DNA of 64,000 nt from assembly GCF_000416235.1 (NCBI RefSeq), contig NZ_ATLO01000015.1, positions 39,702-103,701 of the forward strand. The letters are read 5' to 3'. This DNA comes from Pseudomonas sp. CFII64 (lineage in GTDB: Bacteria; Pseudomonadota; Gammaproteobacteria; Pseudomonadales; Pseudomonadaceae). Of this stretch, positions 1 to 9,087 are shown one piece after another. Positions within the stretch are counted from its first letter, which is position 1, and the number at the start of each line of letters is the position of its first letter. The notes under the pieces were generated by a model, which made no database searches, had not been told where the DNA came from, and saw only the letters and a program-made list of their open reading frames with translations. The position numbers and the translations under genes were made by a program.

Positions 1-464
1 GCCAGGCCGTTGATATCGGCAACCACCTTGACCACATTTGGATTGAACAGCGCCGCAACGTCGTCGATGGGCTCGGCCAGGGTCGACATGAGTGCTTCCG
101 GATGCGCGGCCAGGTTGTCCGCGACCTGATCGATCACCGCAGGCGGGATCATCGGCTCGTCACCCTGAACGTTGACCACGATGGCGTCGGCTGCAAGCCC
201 GAGCTGGGTGGCAACCTCGGCGAGACGGTCAGTGCCGGAGTTGTGGTCATCACGGGTCAGCAGCACCTCCGCGCCAAAGGCGCGACAGGCTTCAACGATA
301 CGCGGATCGTCGGTGGCAACTACCACCCGGGCGGCGCTGCTTTTGCGCGCTTGCTCCCAGACATGCTGGATCATCGGCTTGCCGGCGATCTCTTTCAGGG
401 GCTTGCCGGGAAACCGGCTGGAGCCATAGCGGGCCGGGATGACAACCGTGAAAACCGCGGTCAT
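1..464 (-). CDS. kdsB: 3-deoxy-manno-octulosonate cytidylyltransferase (partial, cut by window edge)
   Basis: This enzyme activates Kdo with CTP to CMP-Kdo in the cytoplasm, for the inner core of lipopolysaccharide. The visible N-terminal 154 residues begin [20 protein letters not shown], the nucleotide-binding start of the family, and continue through the conserved segments ATDDPRI and NVQGDEP. The C-terminal part lies beyond the left edge. The ATG at 462-464 overlaps the TGA of the preceding trm112-like gene in an ATGA arrangement, so the two are probably translationally coupled. It is the last visible gene of the lpxK operon. Identity is strong; completeness cannot be judged. Confidence 0.93.
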   Translation of the reverse strand, partial: MTAVFTVVIPARYGSSRFPGKPLKEIAGKPMIQHVWEQARKSSAARVVVATDDPRIVEACRAFGAEVLLTRDDHNSGTDRLAEVATQLGLAADAIVVNVQGDEPMIPPAVIDQVADNLAAHPEALMSTLAEPIDDVAALFNPNVVKVVADINGL

Positions 465-646
465 TTATCCAGACGCTCGTCGGTCGTCAGGGTGCGTGCT
501 TCGCTTTCCAGCATCACCGGAATGCCGTCGCGGATCGGATAGGCCAGGCCTGCGCCCTTGCTGATCAGTTCGGTTTTATCGGCGCTGAGCTTGAGCGGAC
601 CTTTGCAGATCGGGCAAGCGAGGATGTCGAGCAATTTGGTGTCCAT
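461..646 (-). CDS. Trm112 family (YcaR-like) small protein
   Basis: A 61-residue protein starting [19 protein letters not shown]. The CPxCK pair is the characteristic start of the Trm112/YcaR family, small zinc-ribbon-like proteins that in other organisms act as activating subunits of methyltransferases; the bacterial role between lpxK and kdsB is not established. The frame could be extended upstream, but the ATG at 644-646 gives the normal family length and lies 17 bases after the lpxK stop. Its stop overlaps the kdsB start. Confidence 0.88.
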   Translation of the reverse strand: MDTKLLDILACPICKGPLKLSADKTELISKGAGLAYPIRDGIPVMLESEARTLTTDERLDK

Positions 647-663
647 AAGAAATCCTGAGCGAA

Positions 664-1659
664 TCATGGCAAAAGACGTGATAACTGCGAGTCGAACCAA
701 GTGACGAAAGCGGCCGAAGGCACTGCATCCACGGCCAGATACCACCAGTCATCCGCCGCGAAGGGCCGGCATTTCACGGCGTCCTTTTCGGTCATGACAA
801 CGGGCAGCGAAGGCGTGAACGTCAGCGCCTGCACGCTGTAGGCGGCGTGGTCGGCGAACGCGTGAGCGACAGGCCGCCAGTGTAGCCCTTCGAGGGTGCT
901 GAAGAAACGTTGCGGATTACCGATCCCCGCCACAGCGTGAACGGCTTGCCCTGGCGGGAAAAAATCCACCGGCTGACGCTCGCCGCTGCGCAGATTGACC
1001 AGCGCGGCGGGCTTGAGCCCGAAGGCGTAACCGCCGTCACGATCAGCGCTGGCACCGTTGTAGAGCACCGCATCGACACTGTTCAGGCGCTCGACGGGTT
1101 CACGCAGCGGACCGGCAGGCAAACAGCGGCGATTGCCCAGGCCGCGGGCAGCGTCGATCAGCACCAGTTCCAGATCCCGGGCCAGGCGGTAATGCTGCAA
1201 GCCATCATCAGACAGAATCAGGTCGAGCGGCTCGCTGTCCAGCAAGGCCCGCACGGCACGGCTGCGATCAGGATCGATCATCAACGGCACGCCGGTGCGC
1301 TGCACAATCAAAAGAGGTTCATCGCCCGCCTGAGCGGCGCTTTGTTCGGCCGCCACGCGCCAGGGCAGGCTCGGCGGCGTAGCGCCGTAACCTCGGCTGA
1401 CCACGCCAACGCGCAGGCCGCGGCTGCGGCAGTGCTCGATCATCCACAGGATCAGCGGCGTCTTGCCGGTGCCGCCGACCGTAATGTTGCCCACGACGAT
1501 GACCGGAATCGGTGCCTTGTAGATTTCACCCTGCCCGGCCAGGAAGCGCGCGCGCTTGCCTTCAACGACACGGCGATACAGGCATTCCAGCGGGCGTAAC
1601 AGCGCCAGAGCCGGATGCCCGGCATACCAGGCGGCAAGCAAGCGGTCGGAGAGTGCCAT
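664..1659 (-). CDS. lpxK: tetraacyldisaccharide 4'-kinase
   Basis: LpxK phosphorylates the 4' position of the tetraacylated disaccharide precursor to form lipid IVA, a late inner-membrane step of lipid A synthesis. The 331-residue length is typical. A P-loop GGTGKTP lies at about residues 62-68, preceded by the hydrophobic strand PVIVVGN, and DDGLQH, a family hallmark, is present near residue 150. The start overlaps the exbD stop at 1659. Downstream follow the Trm112-like gene and kdsB, so one transcript links lipid A and Kdo activation. Confidence 0.96.
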   Translation of the reverse strand: MALSDRLLAAWYAGHPALALLRPLECLYRRVVEGKRARFLAGQGEIYKAPIPVIVVGNITVGGTGKTPLILWMIEHCRSRGLRVGVVSRGYGATPPSLPWRVAAEQSAAQAGDEPLLIVQRTGVPLMIDPDRSRAVRALLDSEPLDLILSDDGLQHYRLARDLELVLIDAARGLGNRRCLPAGPLREPVERLNSVDAVLYNGASADRDGGYAFGLKPAALVNLRSGERQPVDFFPPGQAVHAVAGIGNPQRFFSTLEGLHWRPVAHAFADHAAYSVQALTFTPSLPVVMTEKDAVKCRPFAADDWWYLAVDAVPSAAFVTWFDSQLSRLLP

Positions 1660-2090
1660 CAGTTAGCCGATGTGGCCTCGACGGTGGTCATGCGCAAGTG
1701 ACTGAAACCCAGTTTGCCAGCAGCGTCCATGGCGGTGATCACCGATTGATGAGGGGTTTTGCCATCGGCGCTGATCGTCAGCGGCAAACTGGTATCGCCG
1801 GCCGACTCACGCTGCAAGGCGTCAATCAGCGTGGCCAGATCGTTTTTCGGCAGCAACTGGTTATTCAGGGAGAAAACCCCGTCGGCATTGATGGCGATGT
1901 CCAGATGCTTGCGATCGGCGTCGGTGTCCGGTGTGCCGGTGACTGCCTGCGGCAGATCAACCCGCAGCTGGGTTTCGCGCGTGAAGGTCGTGGTCACGAT
2001 AAAAAACAGCAGCAGGATGAACACCACATCGATCAACGACACGAGGTTGATGTCGATGTTCTCCCTGACCTTGCGCCGACGAAATTTCAC
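1659..2090 (-). CDS. exbD: biopolymer transport protein ExbD
   Basis: An inner-membrane accessory protein that with ExbB converts proton motive force into motion of a TonB-type partner. The 143 residues begin with a basic cytoplasmic stretch (MKFRRRK) and one transmembrane helix at about 17-36 carrying the conserved Asp21 in [13 protein letters not shown], the proton-pathway residue of the ExbD/TolR family. The rest is a periplasmic domain. The start overlaps the end of exbB by 4 bases. No tonB is adjacent, so this is one of several ExbBD/TolQR-type pairs expected in a pseudomonad. Confidence 0.93.
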   Translation of the reverse strand: MKFRRRKVRENIDINLVSLIDVVFILLLFFIVTTTFTRETQLRVDLPQAVTGTPDTDADRKHLDIAINADGVFSLNNQLLPKNDLATLIDALQRESAGDTSLPLTISADGKTPHQSVITAMDAAGKLGFSHLRMTTVEATSAN

Positions 2091-2761
2091 TTCTTGCGGC
2101 CCTCACCCCGGGCCTGAGCCTTGAGCTGGATACCCGGATCATTGACATCGACGTCACGGTCGCCCTGCACCACTTCCACCAGCTTGATGGCTTCCTGTTC
2201 CATCCCGACCACCAGTTCATCGACCCGGCTTTGCAGGAAACGATGAAAGAAAATCGCCGGAATAGCCACGATCAGCCCGGATGCGGTACAGATCAGCGCC
2301 TTGGAGATACCGCCCGCCAGCACTGCCGCATTGGCCGTGTTGCCGGTGGCATTGAACGAGCCGAAGATATCGATCATGCCCAGCACGGTACCCAGCAAAC
2401 CCAGCAACGGCGCCATGGCGGCAATCGAACCCAGGGCGCTCAAGTAACGCTCCAGATCATGAATGACCCGTGCGGCAGCCTCTTCGATGCATTCCTTCAT
2501 GATCTCGCGACCATGTCTGGAGTTGGCCAGGCCTGCGGCGAGGATTTCACCCAGCGGCGAATCGGCGCGCAGCTCCTTGAGCTTTTCGCTGTCGAGTTTC
2601 TTGTCCTGGATCCAGCGCCAGACCTGCCCCAGCAAATGCGGCGGCGTGATGCGGCTGGCACGCAAGGTCCAGAGACGCTCGATGATGATGCCGACCGCGG
2701 CGATGGAACTCAGAATGATCGGCAGCATCATCCAGCCACCTGATTTGACCAGTTCCCACAC
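2087..2761 (-). CDS. exbB: ExbB/TolQ family proton-channel protein
   Basis: The inner-membrane partner of ExbD. I chose the GTG at 2759-2761, which gives 224 residues beginning (V/M)WELVKSGGWMMLPIILSS, the N-terminus I recall for Pseudomonas homologues, with a GGGGG ribosome-binding-like tract about 8 bases upstream. An ATG at 2798-2800 (237 residues) has a weaker upstream site. Three transmembrane regions are visible, with the conserved GLLGTVLGMIDIF segment of the MotA/TolQ/ExbB family. exbB, exbD, lpxK, the trm112-like gene and kdsB appear to form one operon. Confidence 0.92.
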   Translation of the reverse strand: MWELVKSGGWMMLPIILSSIAAVGIIIERLWTLRASRITPPHLLGQVWRWIQDKKLDSEKLKELRADSPLGEILAAGLANSRHGREIMKECIEEAAARVIHDLERYLSALGSIAAMAPLLGLLGTVLGMIDIFGSFNATGNTANAAVLAGGISKALICTASGLIVAIPAIFFHRFLQSRVDELVVGMEQEAIKLVEVVQGDRDVDVNDPGIQLKAQARGEGRKK

Positions 2762-2828
2762 AGTGACGACCCCCAGAAAAAAGTGGCGCCACTCTAACAT
2801 AGGCTCGCCAGCTGGCCGAAGCCTGTGA

Positions 2829-5060
2829 TCAATATCCGTCGGATGAGTCACGCCAGAAACGCTGCAGGCCCCGTTCGACCCGGGGTTGACCGAAGGTGCC
2901 CAGTTGCAGACTGATAGCACCCAGCTCGGCGCTGTCATAGGTGCGAATGCCAAACCAGCGATAGCGTGACATGACCAGGGGATGGGGATGCCCGAACGCA
3001 TTGTTGCGGCCCCGGGAGATCAAAACGCCCTGCGGGTCGACGCCCCGCAAAAACGGCTTGGAAGACGAGGTGCGACTCCCGTGATGCGGCGCTTGCAGCC
3101 AGTCAGCACGAACATCGAAGTCGCTGCGCAGCGCTGCTTGTTCAGCATCGGCGTCGATATCACCGGTCAGCAACAGCCGCTCGCCATTGGCTTCGACCAT
3201 CAGCACGCAAGACGCCTGGTTGCCTTCTTTCGCCTGCTCCCAGCGCCAGGTCGTGAACGTCACACCGTCCCATTCCCAGGATTCACCAACCTCACACAGC
3301 TGCGCGTTGAGTTGCGGCGCGAGCCGTTCCAGTTCACCCCCGAGAACCCGGGCAACCGGCATGCCTTGCTGGATGGCCAGCGCGCCTCCAGCATGATCGG
3401 CGTCGGCATGGCTGAGCAGCATCAGGTCCAGCTTGCGCACCCCGACTTTACGCATGACCGGCAGCACGATGCGCTCGCCGATATCGAACTCGCCGAAGCG
3501 CGGGCCCGCGTCGTACAAAACAGTGTGTTCACGAGTACGCAGCAGAATCGCCAGGCCCTGGCCGACATCCAGTTGCACCACCTGCACTTGCCCGTAAGGC
3601 ACGGATTTCAAGGGCGGGAACACGCACAACAACACCAGTGGCCAGCCCAGCGGCCGTAATGGCACACCGCTGGGCAGCAATAACAGCAGCGCACCCAACA
3701 GGCTCAGCGCCCAGACCCAGAACGGCATCGCGCCGGGGATCCAGACCGGCACCCCGTCGGCAACCCAGCCAAGGAACTGAAACAGCCCATTCAGTGCGCC
3801 ACCGGCCAGCCACAACAAGCCTTCGCCAAGGACCGGAACCGGCAGCAACAAAGTCCCAAGCAGCGCAGGTGGCAACGCGACGAAGCTGACCCAGGGCACC
3901 GCAATCAAATTAGCCAACGGCCCGCTCAGGCTGATGGGCAGATTCAGCGCCAACAGAACTGGCAACAAACCCAGGGCGATCAACCACTGCGCCCGTGTCC
4001 AGCTGCGCAACCAGCTCCAGGCGCCCAATCGCCCACTGAAGATCAGCAGCAAAATTCCCACAGCCAGGAACGACAGCCAGAATCCCGGTTGCAAACTCGC
4101 TAGCGGCTCAACGATCAGAACCGCATTGAGGGACAACAGCAACGGCCAGATCACACCCAGATGGCGAAAGCGCAGACGCCAGAGCAGCACCATGCCGACC
4201 ATGACGCAGGCCCGGCGCACCGGCACTTCAAACCCGGCGAGCAAGCCGTAGCTCAGGGCTGCGCTAAACGCCAGGCCACAAGCCCACGGCAACCAGGGCA
4301 AGGCCCGAGGCCATAAACCCCAGCGCGCCAGCCCGGCAATCAGCGCGTAGATCACACCCGCCAGCAAGCCAATGTGCTGGCCGGAAATCACCAATAAATG
4401 CACAGTTCCGGTGTTCTGCAGGATTTGCCAGTCCGCCGTGCTCAAGCCCGAACCATCGCCGAGCACCAGCGCCGCCAACCCGCCTTCGCGCCCTTGCGCA
4501 TCCACCGCCAGCAATCGTTGCCGCAGCGCATCACGCCAGCCGTAACTGGCGGCCGACAGCCGTTGGCCGTCGACGACAGTGCCGGTCGCCCCGATCCGCT
4601 GGGCCAGCAACCAGGCTTCATAATCAAACGCGTGGGGATTGACCAACCCGCCGGGCTGCTTGAGTTTGACAGCCAGACGCCAGCGTTCGCCGCTGCGCAC
4701 GGCCGGGCCGCCATACCAGGAAACACGAATGCGTTCAGGCAACCGGGCGCGGCGAGACTTGGCGTCTTCAAGCTCGAAACGAACCACACCCTCGGCAAGG
4801 CTGGGCAAGCCGACCACCTTGCCGTGCAGCCAGAGCGTCTGCCCATCGAGTCGTGGCGGCAATCGATCATTCAGCGCCCACTGTGCCGAGGTGCAGGCCC
4901 AGGTCAGGCCGAACAGGAAAAATGCCAGTGGATACGTGCGAAACGGCAGCAGCATCAATGCAATTACCGGCATCAACAGCAACAGCCAGGTCGGTGGCAA
5001 CTGCGGCAGGAAACGCAACAGCAGCATCCCTAAAGCCAGCGCGAACATCCCTGTGCGCAT
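2829..5060 (-). CDS. comEC: DNA internalization protein ComEC/Rec2
   Basis: ComEC is the inner-membrane channel for single-stranded DNA in natural transformation. The 743-residue protein has the usual order: N-terminal hydrophobic helices, a soluble segment (about 60-200), a multi-helix competence domain (about 220-480, including VISGQHIGLLAG), and a C-terminal metallo-beta-lactamase-like domain with LLSHADADHAGG around residue 555. Nothing is truncated. It is separated from exbB by 67 bases and may be co-transcribed with it. Whether this strain is transformable cannot be read from here. Confidence 0.95.
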   Translation of the reverse strand: MRTGMFALALGMLLLRFLPQLPPTWLLLLMPVIALMLLPFRTYPLAFFLFGLTWACTSAQWALNDRLPPRLDGQTLWLHGKVVGLPSLAEGVVRFELEDAKSRRARLPERIRVSWYGGPAVRSGERWRLAVKLKQPGGLVNPHAFDYEAWLLAQRIGATGTVVDGQRLSAASYGWRDALRQRLLAVDAQGREGGLAALVLGDGSGLSTADWQILQNTGTVHLLVISGQHIGLLAGVIYALIAGLARWGLWPRALPWLPWACGLAFSAALSYGLLAGFEVPVRRACVMVGMVLLWRLRFRHLGVIWPLLLSLNAVLIVEPLASLQPGFWLSFLAVGILLLIFSGRLGAWSWLRSWTRAQWLIALGLLPVLLALNLPISLSGPLANLIAVPWVSFVALPPALLGTLLLPVPVLGEGLLWLAGGALNGLFQFLGWVADGVPVWIPGAMPFWVWALSLLGALLLLLPSGVPLRPLGWPLVLLCVFPPLKSVPYGQVQVVQLDVGQGLAILLRTREHTVLYDAGPRFGEFDIGERIVLPVMRKVGVRKLDLMLLSHADADHAGGALAIQQGMPVARVLGGELERLAPQLNAQLCEVGESWEWDGVTFTTWRWEQAKEGNQASCVLMVEANGERLLLTGDIDADAEQAALRSDFDVRADWLQAPHHGSRTSSSKPFLRGVDPQGVLISRGRNNAFGHPHPLVMSRYRWFGIRTYDSAELGAISLQLGTFGQPRVERGLQRFWRDSSDGY

Positions 5061-5194
5061 ACGTGTTCATCCCGATTACTGCAAAAGTCCTCTAACGGAT
5101 TAGCTCAGGCGGTCGCGAGGCGTCGGGATCAATTGTCACAAGGTTTTGGGTGGCGGCGGTGAGTTGGCGATGGGGTTGGATCGGGAAGAGTACA

Positions 5195-5400
5195 TATCCA
5201 TTATTGGTGTGTGCTGGAATTACGGTTCCGCTCTTACAGCGGGTCACTTTTGGCAAACGCCCCAAAAGTAACCAAAAAGTCAGCCCCTCCATTGGGTCTT
5301 CGCTGAGCTCAGACTTCCCTCACTCCGGCATTACTCCGTGGGTCGCCGCAAAGGGCCATCCCTGGCCCAGTGCGGCTAACTCGGCATCCATGCCGAGTTC
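5195..5400. repeat. hairpin-rich element, probably a dispersed Pseudomonas repeat
   Basis: Three perfect inverted repeats sit in about 155 bases: ACTTTTGG/CCAAAAGT (5246-5253 with 5262-5269), GGGCCA/TGGCCC (5353-5358 with 5363-5368), and AACTCGGCAT/ATGCCGAGTT (5378-5387 with 5390-5399). The sequence around CTTACAGCGGGTCACTTTTGG resembles an intergenic element I remember as recurring in fluorescens-group genomes; that is memory, not a search. The window holds only one copy. It has no gene-like frame and no clear terminator tail. Confidence 0.55.
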
Positions 5401-5514
5401 CCCACTGCGCAATACCTGCGTTCGGCCTGCTGGGAAAGGGGCCTGACCCGATCTCCGGACTCAATTCGACTTGATCTCTGAGTGCTCTATCTCTCGCAGG
5501 AGCTCCGTGGTTCT

Positions 5515-5584
5515 GTTGGAGCGAGCGGGCGGCGATCCGACTTGCCCGCGAAGACGCCTTCCCGGATAAATCCGGTCCCACAGG
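5515..5584. repeat. degenerate REP pair
   Basis: A left arm with GTTGGAGCGAGCGGGCGGCG and CTTGCCCGCGAAGACG is followed closely by a right arm CTTCCCGGATAAATCCGGTC ending CCCACAGG. The arms belong to different REP sequence types, and the spacing is shorter than in the other pairs of the window. Confidence 0.6.
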
Positions 5585-5623
5585 TTTCACACATGTTTTT
5601 CACACAAGCTCCTCACAGCAGAC

Positions 5624-5654
5624 AAAAAAAACGCCAATCTCTCGATTGGCGTTT
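5624..5654 (-). terminator. rho-independent terminator of rluB
   Basis: A perfect stem of AAACGCCAAT (5629-5638) with ATTGGCGTTT (5645-5654). On the minus strand it is followed by a run of Ts (plus-strand A run 5624-5630). It lies 17 bases beyond the rluB stop. Confidence 0.88.
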
Positions 5655-5671
5655 CTTGTTACATCACCGCA

Positions 5672-6949
5672 TTACTGCGGCTTGCGGCGACCGAAGCCTG
5701 GGCGTTGGCCCGAGCCCGACGGCGGGCCACGGCGCTTGCCGGATGGCGCATCGTCGACCAGCGTGATGCCTGGACGCTTGTGCGCAGGTTTGGCTGGACG
5801 CTTGTTGACATCATTCGGACGCTCGGCCACTGGCGTGCCACGGCTGTTGTCGGTACGACCGTTGGCCGGACGCGGACTGCGCGGCGACGGTTTGCTCGGA
5901 TCGTTACGCGAACCGGCAGGACGTTGGCCACGACCGGATTCGGAACGTGGACCGGACGGACGCTGGGTCGAATCACCCCGCACACGATCACGCTCGCTGC
6001 CGGTGACTTGTGGCTGACGCGGCGCGCGATCGGCGGTCGGAGCAGCGGCACCGGCAGCCGGACGCAAGGTGCGAACACGCTCGCCTTTGCCCAATGGACG
6101 CGAGGACTGGCGCTGCAAGCGCTCCATCTTGTCCTTGGTCTTGGCGTTCATTTGCGGCTGGGCAACCGGCTCAAGGCCAACTTCCTGGCTGAGCACGTCG
6201 ACTTCGTACTGGCTCATTTCGCGCCAGCGACCCATCGGCAGGTCGGAGTTGAGGAACACCGGCCCGTAGCGCACGCGCTTCAGACGGCTGACCACCAGAC
6301 CCTGGGATTCCCACAGCCGACGGACTTCGCGGTTGCGACCTTCCATCACCACGCAGTGATACCAATGGTTGAAGCCTTCGCCACCCGGCGCTTCCTTGAT
6401 GTCGGTAAAACGCGCCGGACCATCTTCAAGGACTACACCGGCTTTCAGACGCGCCAGCATGTCGTCATCGACTTCGCCACGAACGCGCACTGCGTACTCG
6501 CGGTCCATCTCGAAGGACGGGTGCATCAAGCGGTTGGCCAGCTCACCATCGGTGGTGAACATCAGCAAACCGGTGGTGTTGATGTCCAGGCGACCGATAT
6601 TGACCCAACGGCCTTCTTTTGGACGCGGCAGGCGATCGAACACCGTCGGGCGACCTTCAGGGTCGTCGCGGGTGCAGATTTCACCGTCCGGCTTGTTGTA
6701 CATGATGACGCGGCGAACCGTTTCGGCTGCCTCTTCGCGCTTGATCACGCGACCATCTACAGTGATGGCGTCATGCATGTCGACGCGTTGACCGAGGGTC
6801 GCGTCCTTGCCATTGACCTTGATTCGGCCCTGGCTGATCCAGGCTTCGACGTCACGTCGCGAACCTACACCAATACGCGCCAGAACCTTCTGCAGTTTTT
6901 CACCTGCGGGTCCGATTTCCTGGCTGTCCTGCTTGTCTTTGATACTCAT
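5672..6949 (-). CDS. rluB: 23S rRNA pseudouridine(2605) synthase RluB
   Basis: RluB isomerises a uridine in 23S rRNA helix 89-90 to pseudouridine. The N-terminus (about 15-75) is an S4 RNA-binding domain (EKLQKVLARIGVGSRRDVE), followed by the RsuA-type catalytic domain with GRLDINTTGLL, where Asp122 is the catalytic aspartate. Residues from about 260 to 425 form a long basic Pro/Arg/Gly/Ser tail without folded-domain character, common in pseudomonad RluB and likely disordered RNA-binding. The scpB gene lies upstream on the same strand, separated by the small DUF1289 gene. Confidence 0.94.
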   Translation of the reverse strand: MSIKDKQDSQEIGPAGEKLQKVLARIGVGSRRDVEAWISQGRIKVNGKDATLGQRVDMHDAITVDGRVIKREEAAETVRRVIMYNKPDGEICTRDDPEGRPTVFDRLPRPKEGRWVNIGRLDINTTGLLMFTTDGELANRLMHPSFEMDREYAVRVRGEVDDDMLARLKAGVVLEDGPARFTDIKEAPGGEGFNHWYHCVVMEGRNREVRRLWESQGLVVSRLKRVRYGPVFLNSDLPMGRWREMSQYEVDVLSQEVGLEPVAQPQMNAKTKDKMERLQRQSSRPLGKGERVRTLRPAAGAAAPTADRAPRQPQVTGSERDRVRGDSTQRPSGPRSESGRGQRPAGSRNDPSKPSPRSPRPANGRTDNSRGTPVAERPNDVNKRPAKPAHKRPGITLVDDAPSGKRRGPPSGSGQRPGFGRRKPQ

Positions 6950-7135
6950 CTGGGCACCTCCCGGTGTGTCGATTCAGGGGACGCCGAGGACCGGCGTGAC
7001 CTGCTGCTCCCGGCTGTGGATAGCCGCGAAGCGAAAATTCTAAAAAGCCTGTGGCGAGTATGAATCGCCAAAAGGTCGCGAATCATACGCTCAAGGCGCA
7101 CGTTGCGCATCACAGGCTAGTCGAAATATTGCCGC

Positions 7136-7324
7136 TCACTTCTTTTTCCGCCGACCGGCGCCCTTCAGTTTGCTCAACCGAATGGCTGCCTCGGCCAACA
7201 CAACGCGCCGCTCGCCTTTCTCCATCTTCTTCCAGCTCTTGATTTCTTTCTTGCTGCGGCCACACCCGATGCAAATCTCGTCGTCGAATTTGCAGAGGCT
7301 GATGCAGGGGTTTTTGCTGCTCAT
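7136..7324 (-). CDS. DUF1289 small cysteine-rich protein
   Basis: A 62-residue basic protein beginning MSSKNPCISLCKFDDEICIG, continuing CGRSKKEI and ending in a lysine-rich tail. The pattern of four cysteines (Cx3C, then Cx2C) is the DUF1289 signature and suggests a small metal-binding fold; no function is established. A REPIN separates it from scpB. Confidence 0.85.
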   Translation of the reverse strand: MSSKNPCISLCKFDDEICIGCGRSKKEIKSWKKMEKGERRVVLAEAAIRLSKLKGAGRRKKK

Positions 7325-7362
7325 GGAGTGCCCCCGAAATAAGGTTAATGGGAGATCCCGTT

Positions 7363-7455
7363 CCGTAGGACCGGCTTTAGCCGGGAGGAGGTCCGGGAAT
7401 TCCAGCAGCTACGTCGTCAGATCTGTCGCTCTCCCGGCTGAAGCCGGTCCTACGG
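7363..7455. repeat. REPIN (GTAGGACCGGCTTTAGCC type)
   Basis: Two near-perfect inverted arms, CCGTAGGACCGGCTTTAGCC and GGCTGAAGCCGGTCCTACGG, flank about 50 unrelated bases. This is the REP doublet organisation described in fluorescens-group pseudomonads. It overlaps no gene. Confidence 0.85.
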
Positions 7456-7469
7456 ATGCCAGCGGTTTG

Positions 7470-8258
7470 TCAGGCACCCGGATTCTTGTCGTCTTCCGGG
7501 TCGTCTGCCAATTCAGACTCTGTATCAGGCTCATTGATCAATAAATCGTCGAAGTCGATTTTCAGGCCCTGCTCCATGGAATCGAGCTCCACCAGCAGGC
7601 TGCGGAAGCTGGTTTCGTCACGTGGCGGCTCGGGTTCTGCGTCGGGGTCGAGGCTGGCGTCAGCCAAGGCCTGCAAGTGCGCAGGCACCGGGGCGTCTTC
7701 GAAATCGAGGATCGGATCGGGTTCCAGCTCGCGCAGATCGGCCAGCGGCGGTAAATCGTCGAGGTTTTTCAGGTTGAAGTGGTCGAGAAAACCCTTGGTG
7801 GTGGCGAACATCGCAGGTTTTCCGGGCACATCGCGGTAACCCACGACCCGGATCCACTCGCGCTCCAGCAAGGTCTTGACGATATGGCTGTTGACCGCCA
7901 CGCCCCGCACATCTTCGATTTCGCCACGGGTGATCGGCTGGCGATAGGCAATCAGCGCCATGGTTTCCAGCATGGCTCGGGAATAGCGTTGCGGGCGTTC
8001 TTCCCACAGGCGGCCGACCCAGGGCGAAAATTTCTCGCGGATCTGCAAGCGATAACCGGAGGCAACTTCCTTGAGCTCGAAAGCCCGGCCATCGCAGGAC
8101 TTGCGCAGCAATTCCAGGGCTTTCCTGAACACCGGTGGCTCGGGGCGCTCGCCTTCTTCGAACAACTCAAAGAGGCGTTCCAGCGATTGCGGCTTGCCCG
8201 AGGCCAATAGAAAAGCTTCGAGCAGCGGTGCCAGCTCGCGGGGTTCGTTGAGGTTCAT
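7470..8258 (-). CDS. scpB: segregation and condensation protein B
   Basis: ScpB is the winged-helix kite subunit that joins ScpA and SMC in chromosome condensation. The ATG at 8256-8258 gives 262 residues beginning MNLNEPRELAPLLEAFLLAS; a longer frame runs into scpA and is rejected. The core carries the family segments LLRKS, MLETMALIAYRQPITRGEIEDVRGV and GRDVPGKP-like (here GYRDVPGKPAMFATT). Beyond residue 190 there is an acidic, proline-rich tail, usual for pseudomonads. It is 10 bases downstream of scpA. Confidence 0.93.
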   Translation of the reverse strand: MNLNEPRELAPLLEAFLLASGKPQSLERLFELFEEGERPEPPVFRKALELLRKSCDGRAFELKEVASGYRLQIREKFSPWVGRLWEERPQRYSRAMLETMALIAYRQPITRGEIEDVRGVAVNSHIVKTLLEREWIRVVGYRDVPGKPAMFATTKGFLDHFNLKNLDDLPPLADLRELEPDPILDFEDAPVPAHLQALADASLDPDAEPEPPRDETSFRSLLVELDSMEQGLKIDFDDLLINEPDTESELADDPEDDKNPGA

Positions 8259-8268
8259 TGATCTGCTC

Positions 8269-9087
8269 TTATTCGGCTCGCGCCCGGACATGGATCGCCG
8301 CGAAGGGCTCGTTCTGCACCAATTCCACCAAGGATTCCTTGACCAGCTCAAGCACCGCCATGAACGTCACGACCACGCCGAGCCGCCCTTCTTCGGCAGT
8401 GAACAGCTCGGCAAACGGCACAAAACCGCCGCCTTTGAGTCGTTCCAGCACGTCGCTCATGCGCTCGCGGGTGGACAACGCTTCACGGCTGACCTGATGG
8501 CTTTCAAACATATCGCCCCGGCGCAGCACTTCGGCCATGGACATCAATAGCTCGTCGAGACTGACATCCGGCAACAGCTTGCGCGCCCTGGCTTCCGGCG
8601 CGTCCAGCCGGGGCACGCTGACATCGCGGCCGACCCGGGTCAGCCGGTCGATGCCTTCGGCGGCGGCCTTGAAGCGTTCGTACTCTTGCAGACGACGAAT
8701 CAGCTCCGCGCGGGGGTCGTCCTCTTCCTCCTCAATGGCCGCCGAGCGCGGCAAAAGCATGCGCGACTTGATCTCGGCGAGCATGGCGGCCATCACCAGA
8801 TACTCAGCGGCCAATTCCAGGCGCACGGTTTTCATCAGCTCGACGTAGCCCATGTATTGCTTGGTGATCTCGGCCACCGGGATATCGAGGATATCGATGT
8901 TCTGTTTGCGGATCAGATAGAGCAGCAGGTCCAGCGGGCCTTCGAAGGCTTCGAGAAAGACCTCAAGGGCATCCGGCGGGATATACAGGTCCACCGGCAT
9001 CTGCATGACCGCCTGGCCATAGACCATGGCGAATGGCAGTTCCTGCTGCGCGCCGGCCTGGCTGTCCACCGTTTCCGCCACGGTCAT
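8269..9087 (-). CDS. scpA: segregation and condensation protein A
   Basis: ScpA is the kleisin that bridges SMC heads. It has 272 residues; after about 38 variable residues comes FEGPLDLLLYLIRKQNIDI, the diagnostic N-terminal motif, and the C-terminus has a predicted winged-helix region. The start at 9087 overlaps the final base of the yciO gene, so translation is probably coupled. The operon order is rnm, yciO, scpA, scpB. Confidence 0.94.
   Translation of the reverse strand: MTVAETVDSQAGAQQELPFAMVYGQAVMQMPVDLYIPPDALEVFLEAFEGPLDLLLYLIRKQNIDILDIPVAEITKQYMGYVELMKTVRLELAAEYLVMAAMLAEIKSRMLLPRSAAIEEEEDDPRAELIRRLQEYERFKAAAEGIDRLTRVGRDVSVPRLDAPEARARKLLPDVSLDELLMSMAEVLRRGDMFESHQVSREALSTRERMSDVLERLKGGGFVPFAELFTAEEGRLGVVVTFMAVLELVKESLVELVQNEPFAAIHVRARAE

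Larger units (their letters stand above)
5061..5671. other. gene-free region between comEC and rluB
   Basis: About 610 bases with no convincing gene. It holds the divergent-to-tail spacer upstream of comEC, a hairpin-rich repeat-like element (5195-5400), a degenerate REP pair (5515-5584) and the rluB terminator (5624-5654). Short frames here have no coding character or recognisable domain. Confidence 0.7.

Noticed and set aside
2762..3001. Long N-terminal extension of exbB
   Set aside because: The extra 80 residues would lie in the comEC tail region and do not look like ExbB; the GTG at 2761 fits the family better.
5150..5590. Short open frames in the comEC-rluB gap
   Set aside because: They fall in repeat-like sequence, with no ribosome site and no homologous pattern.
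5705..7063. A 452-residue frame antisense to rluB
   Set aside because: It is a high-GC shadow of rluB with no domain, ribosome site or conservation features; rluB is secure by motif.
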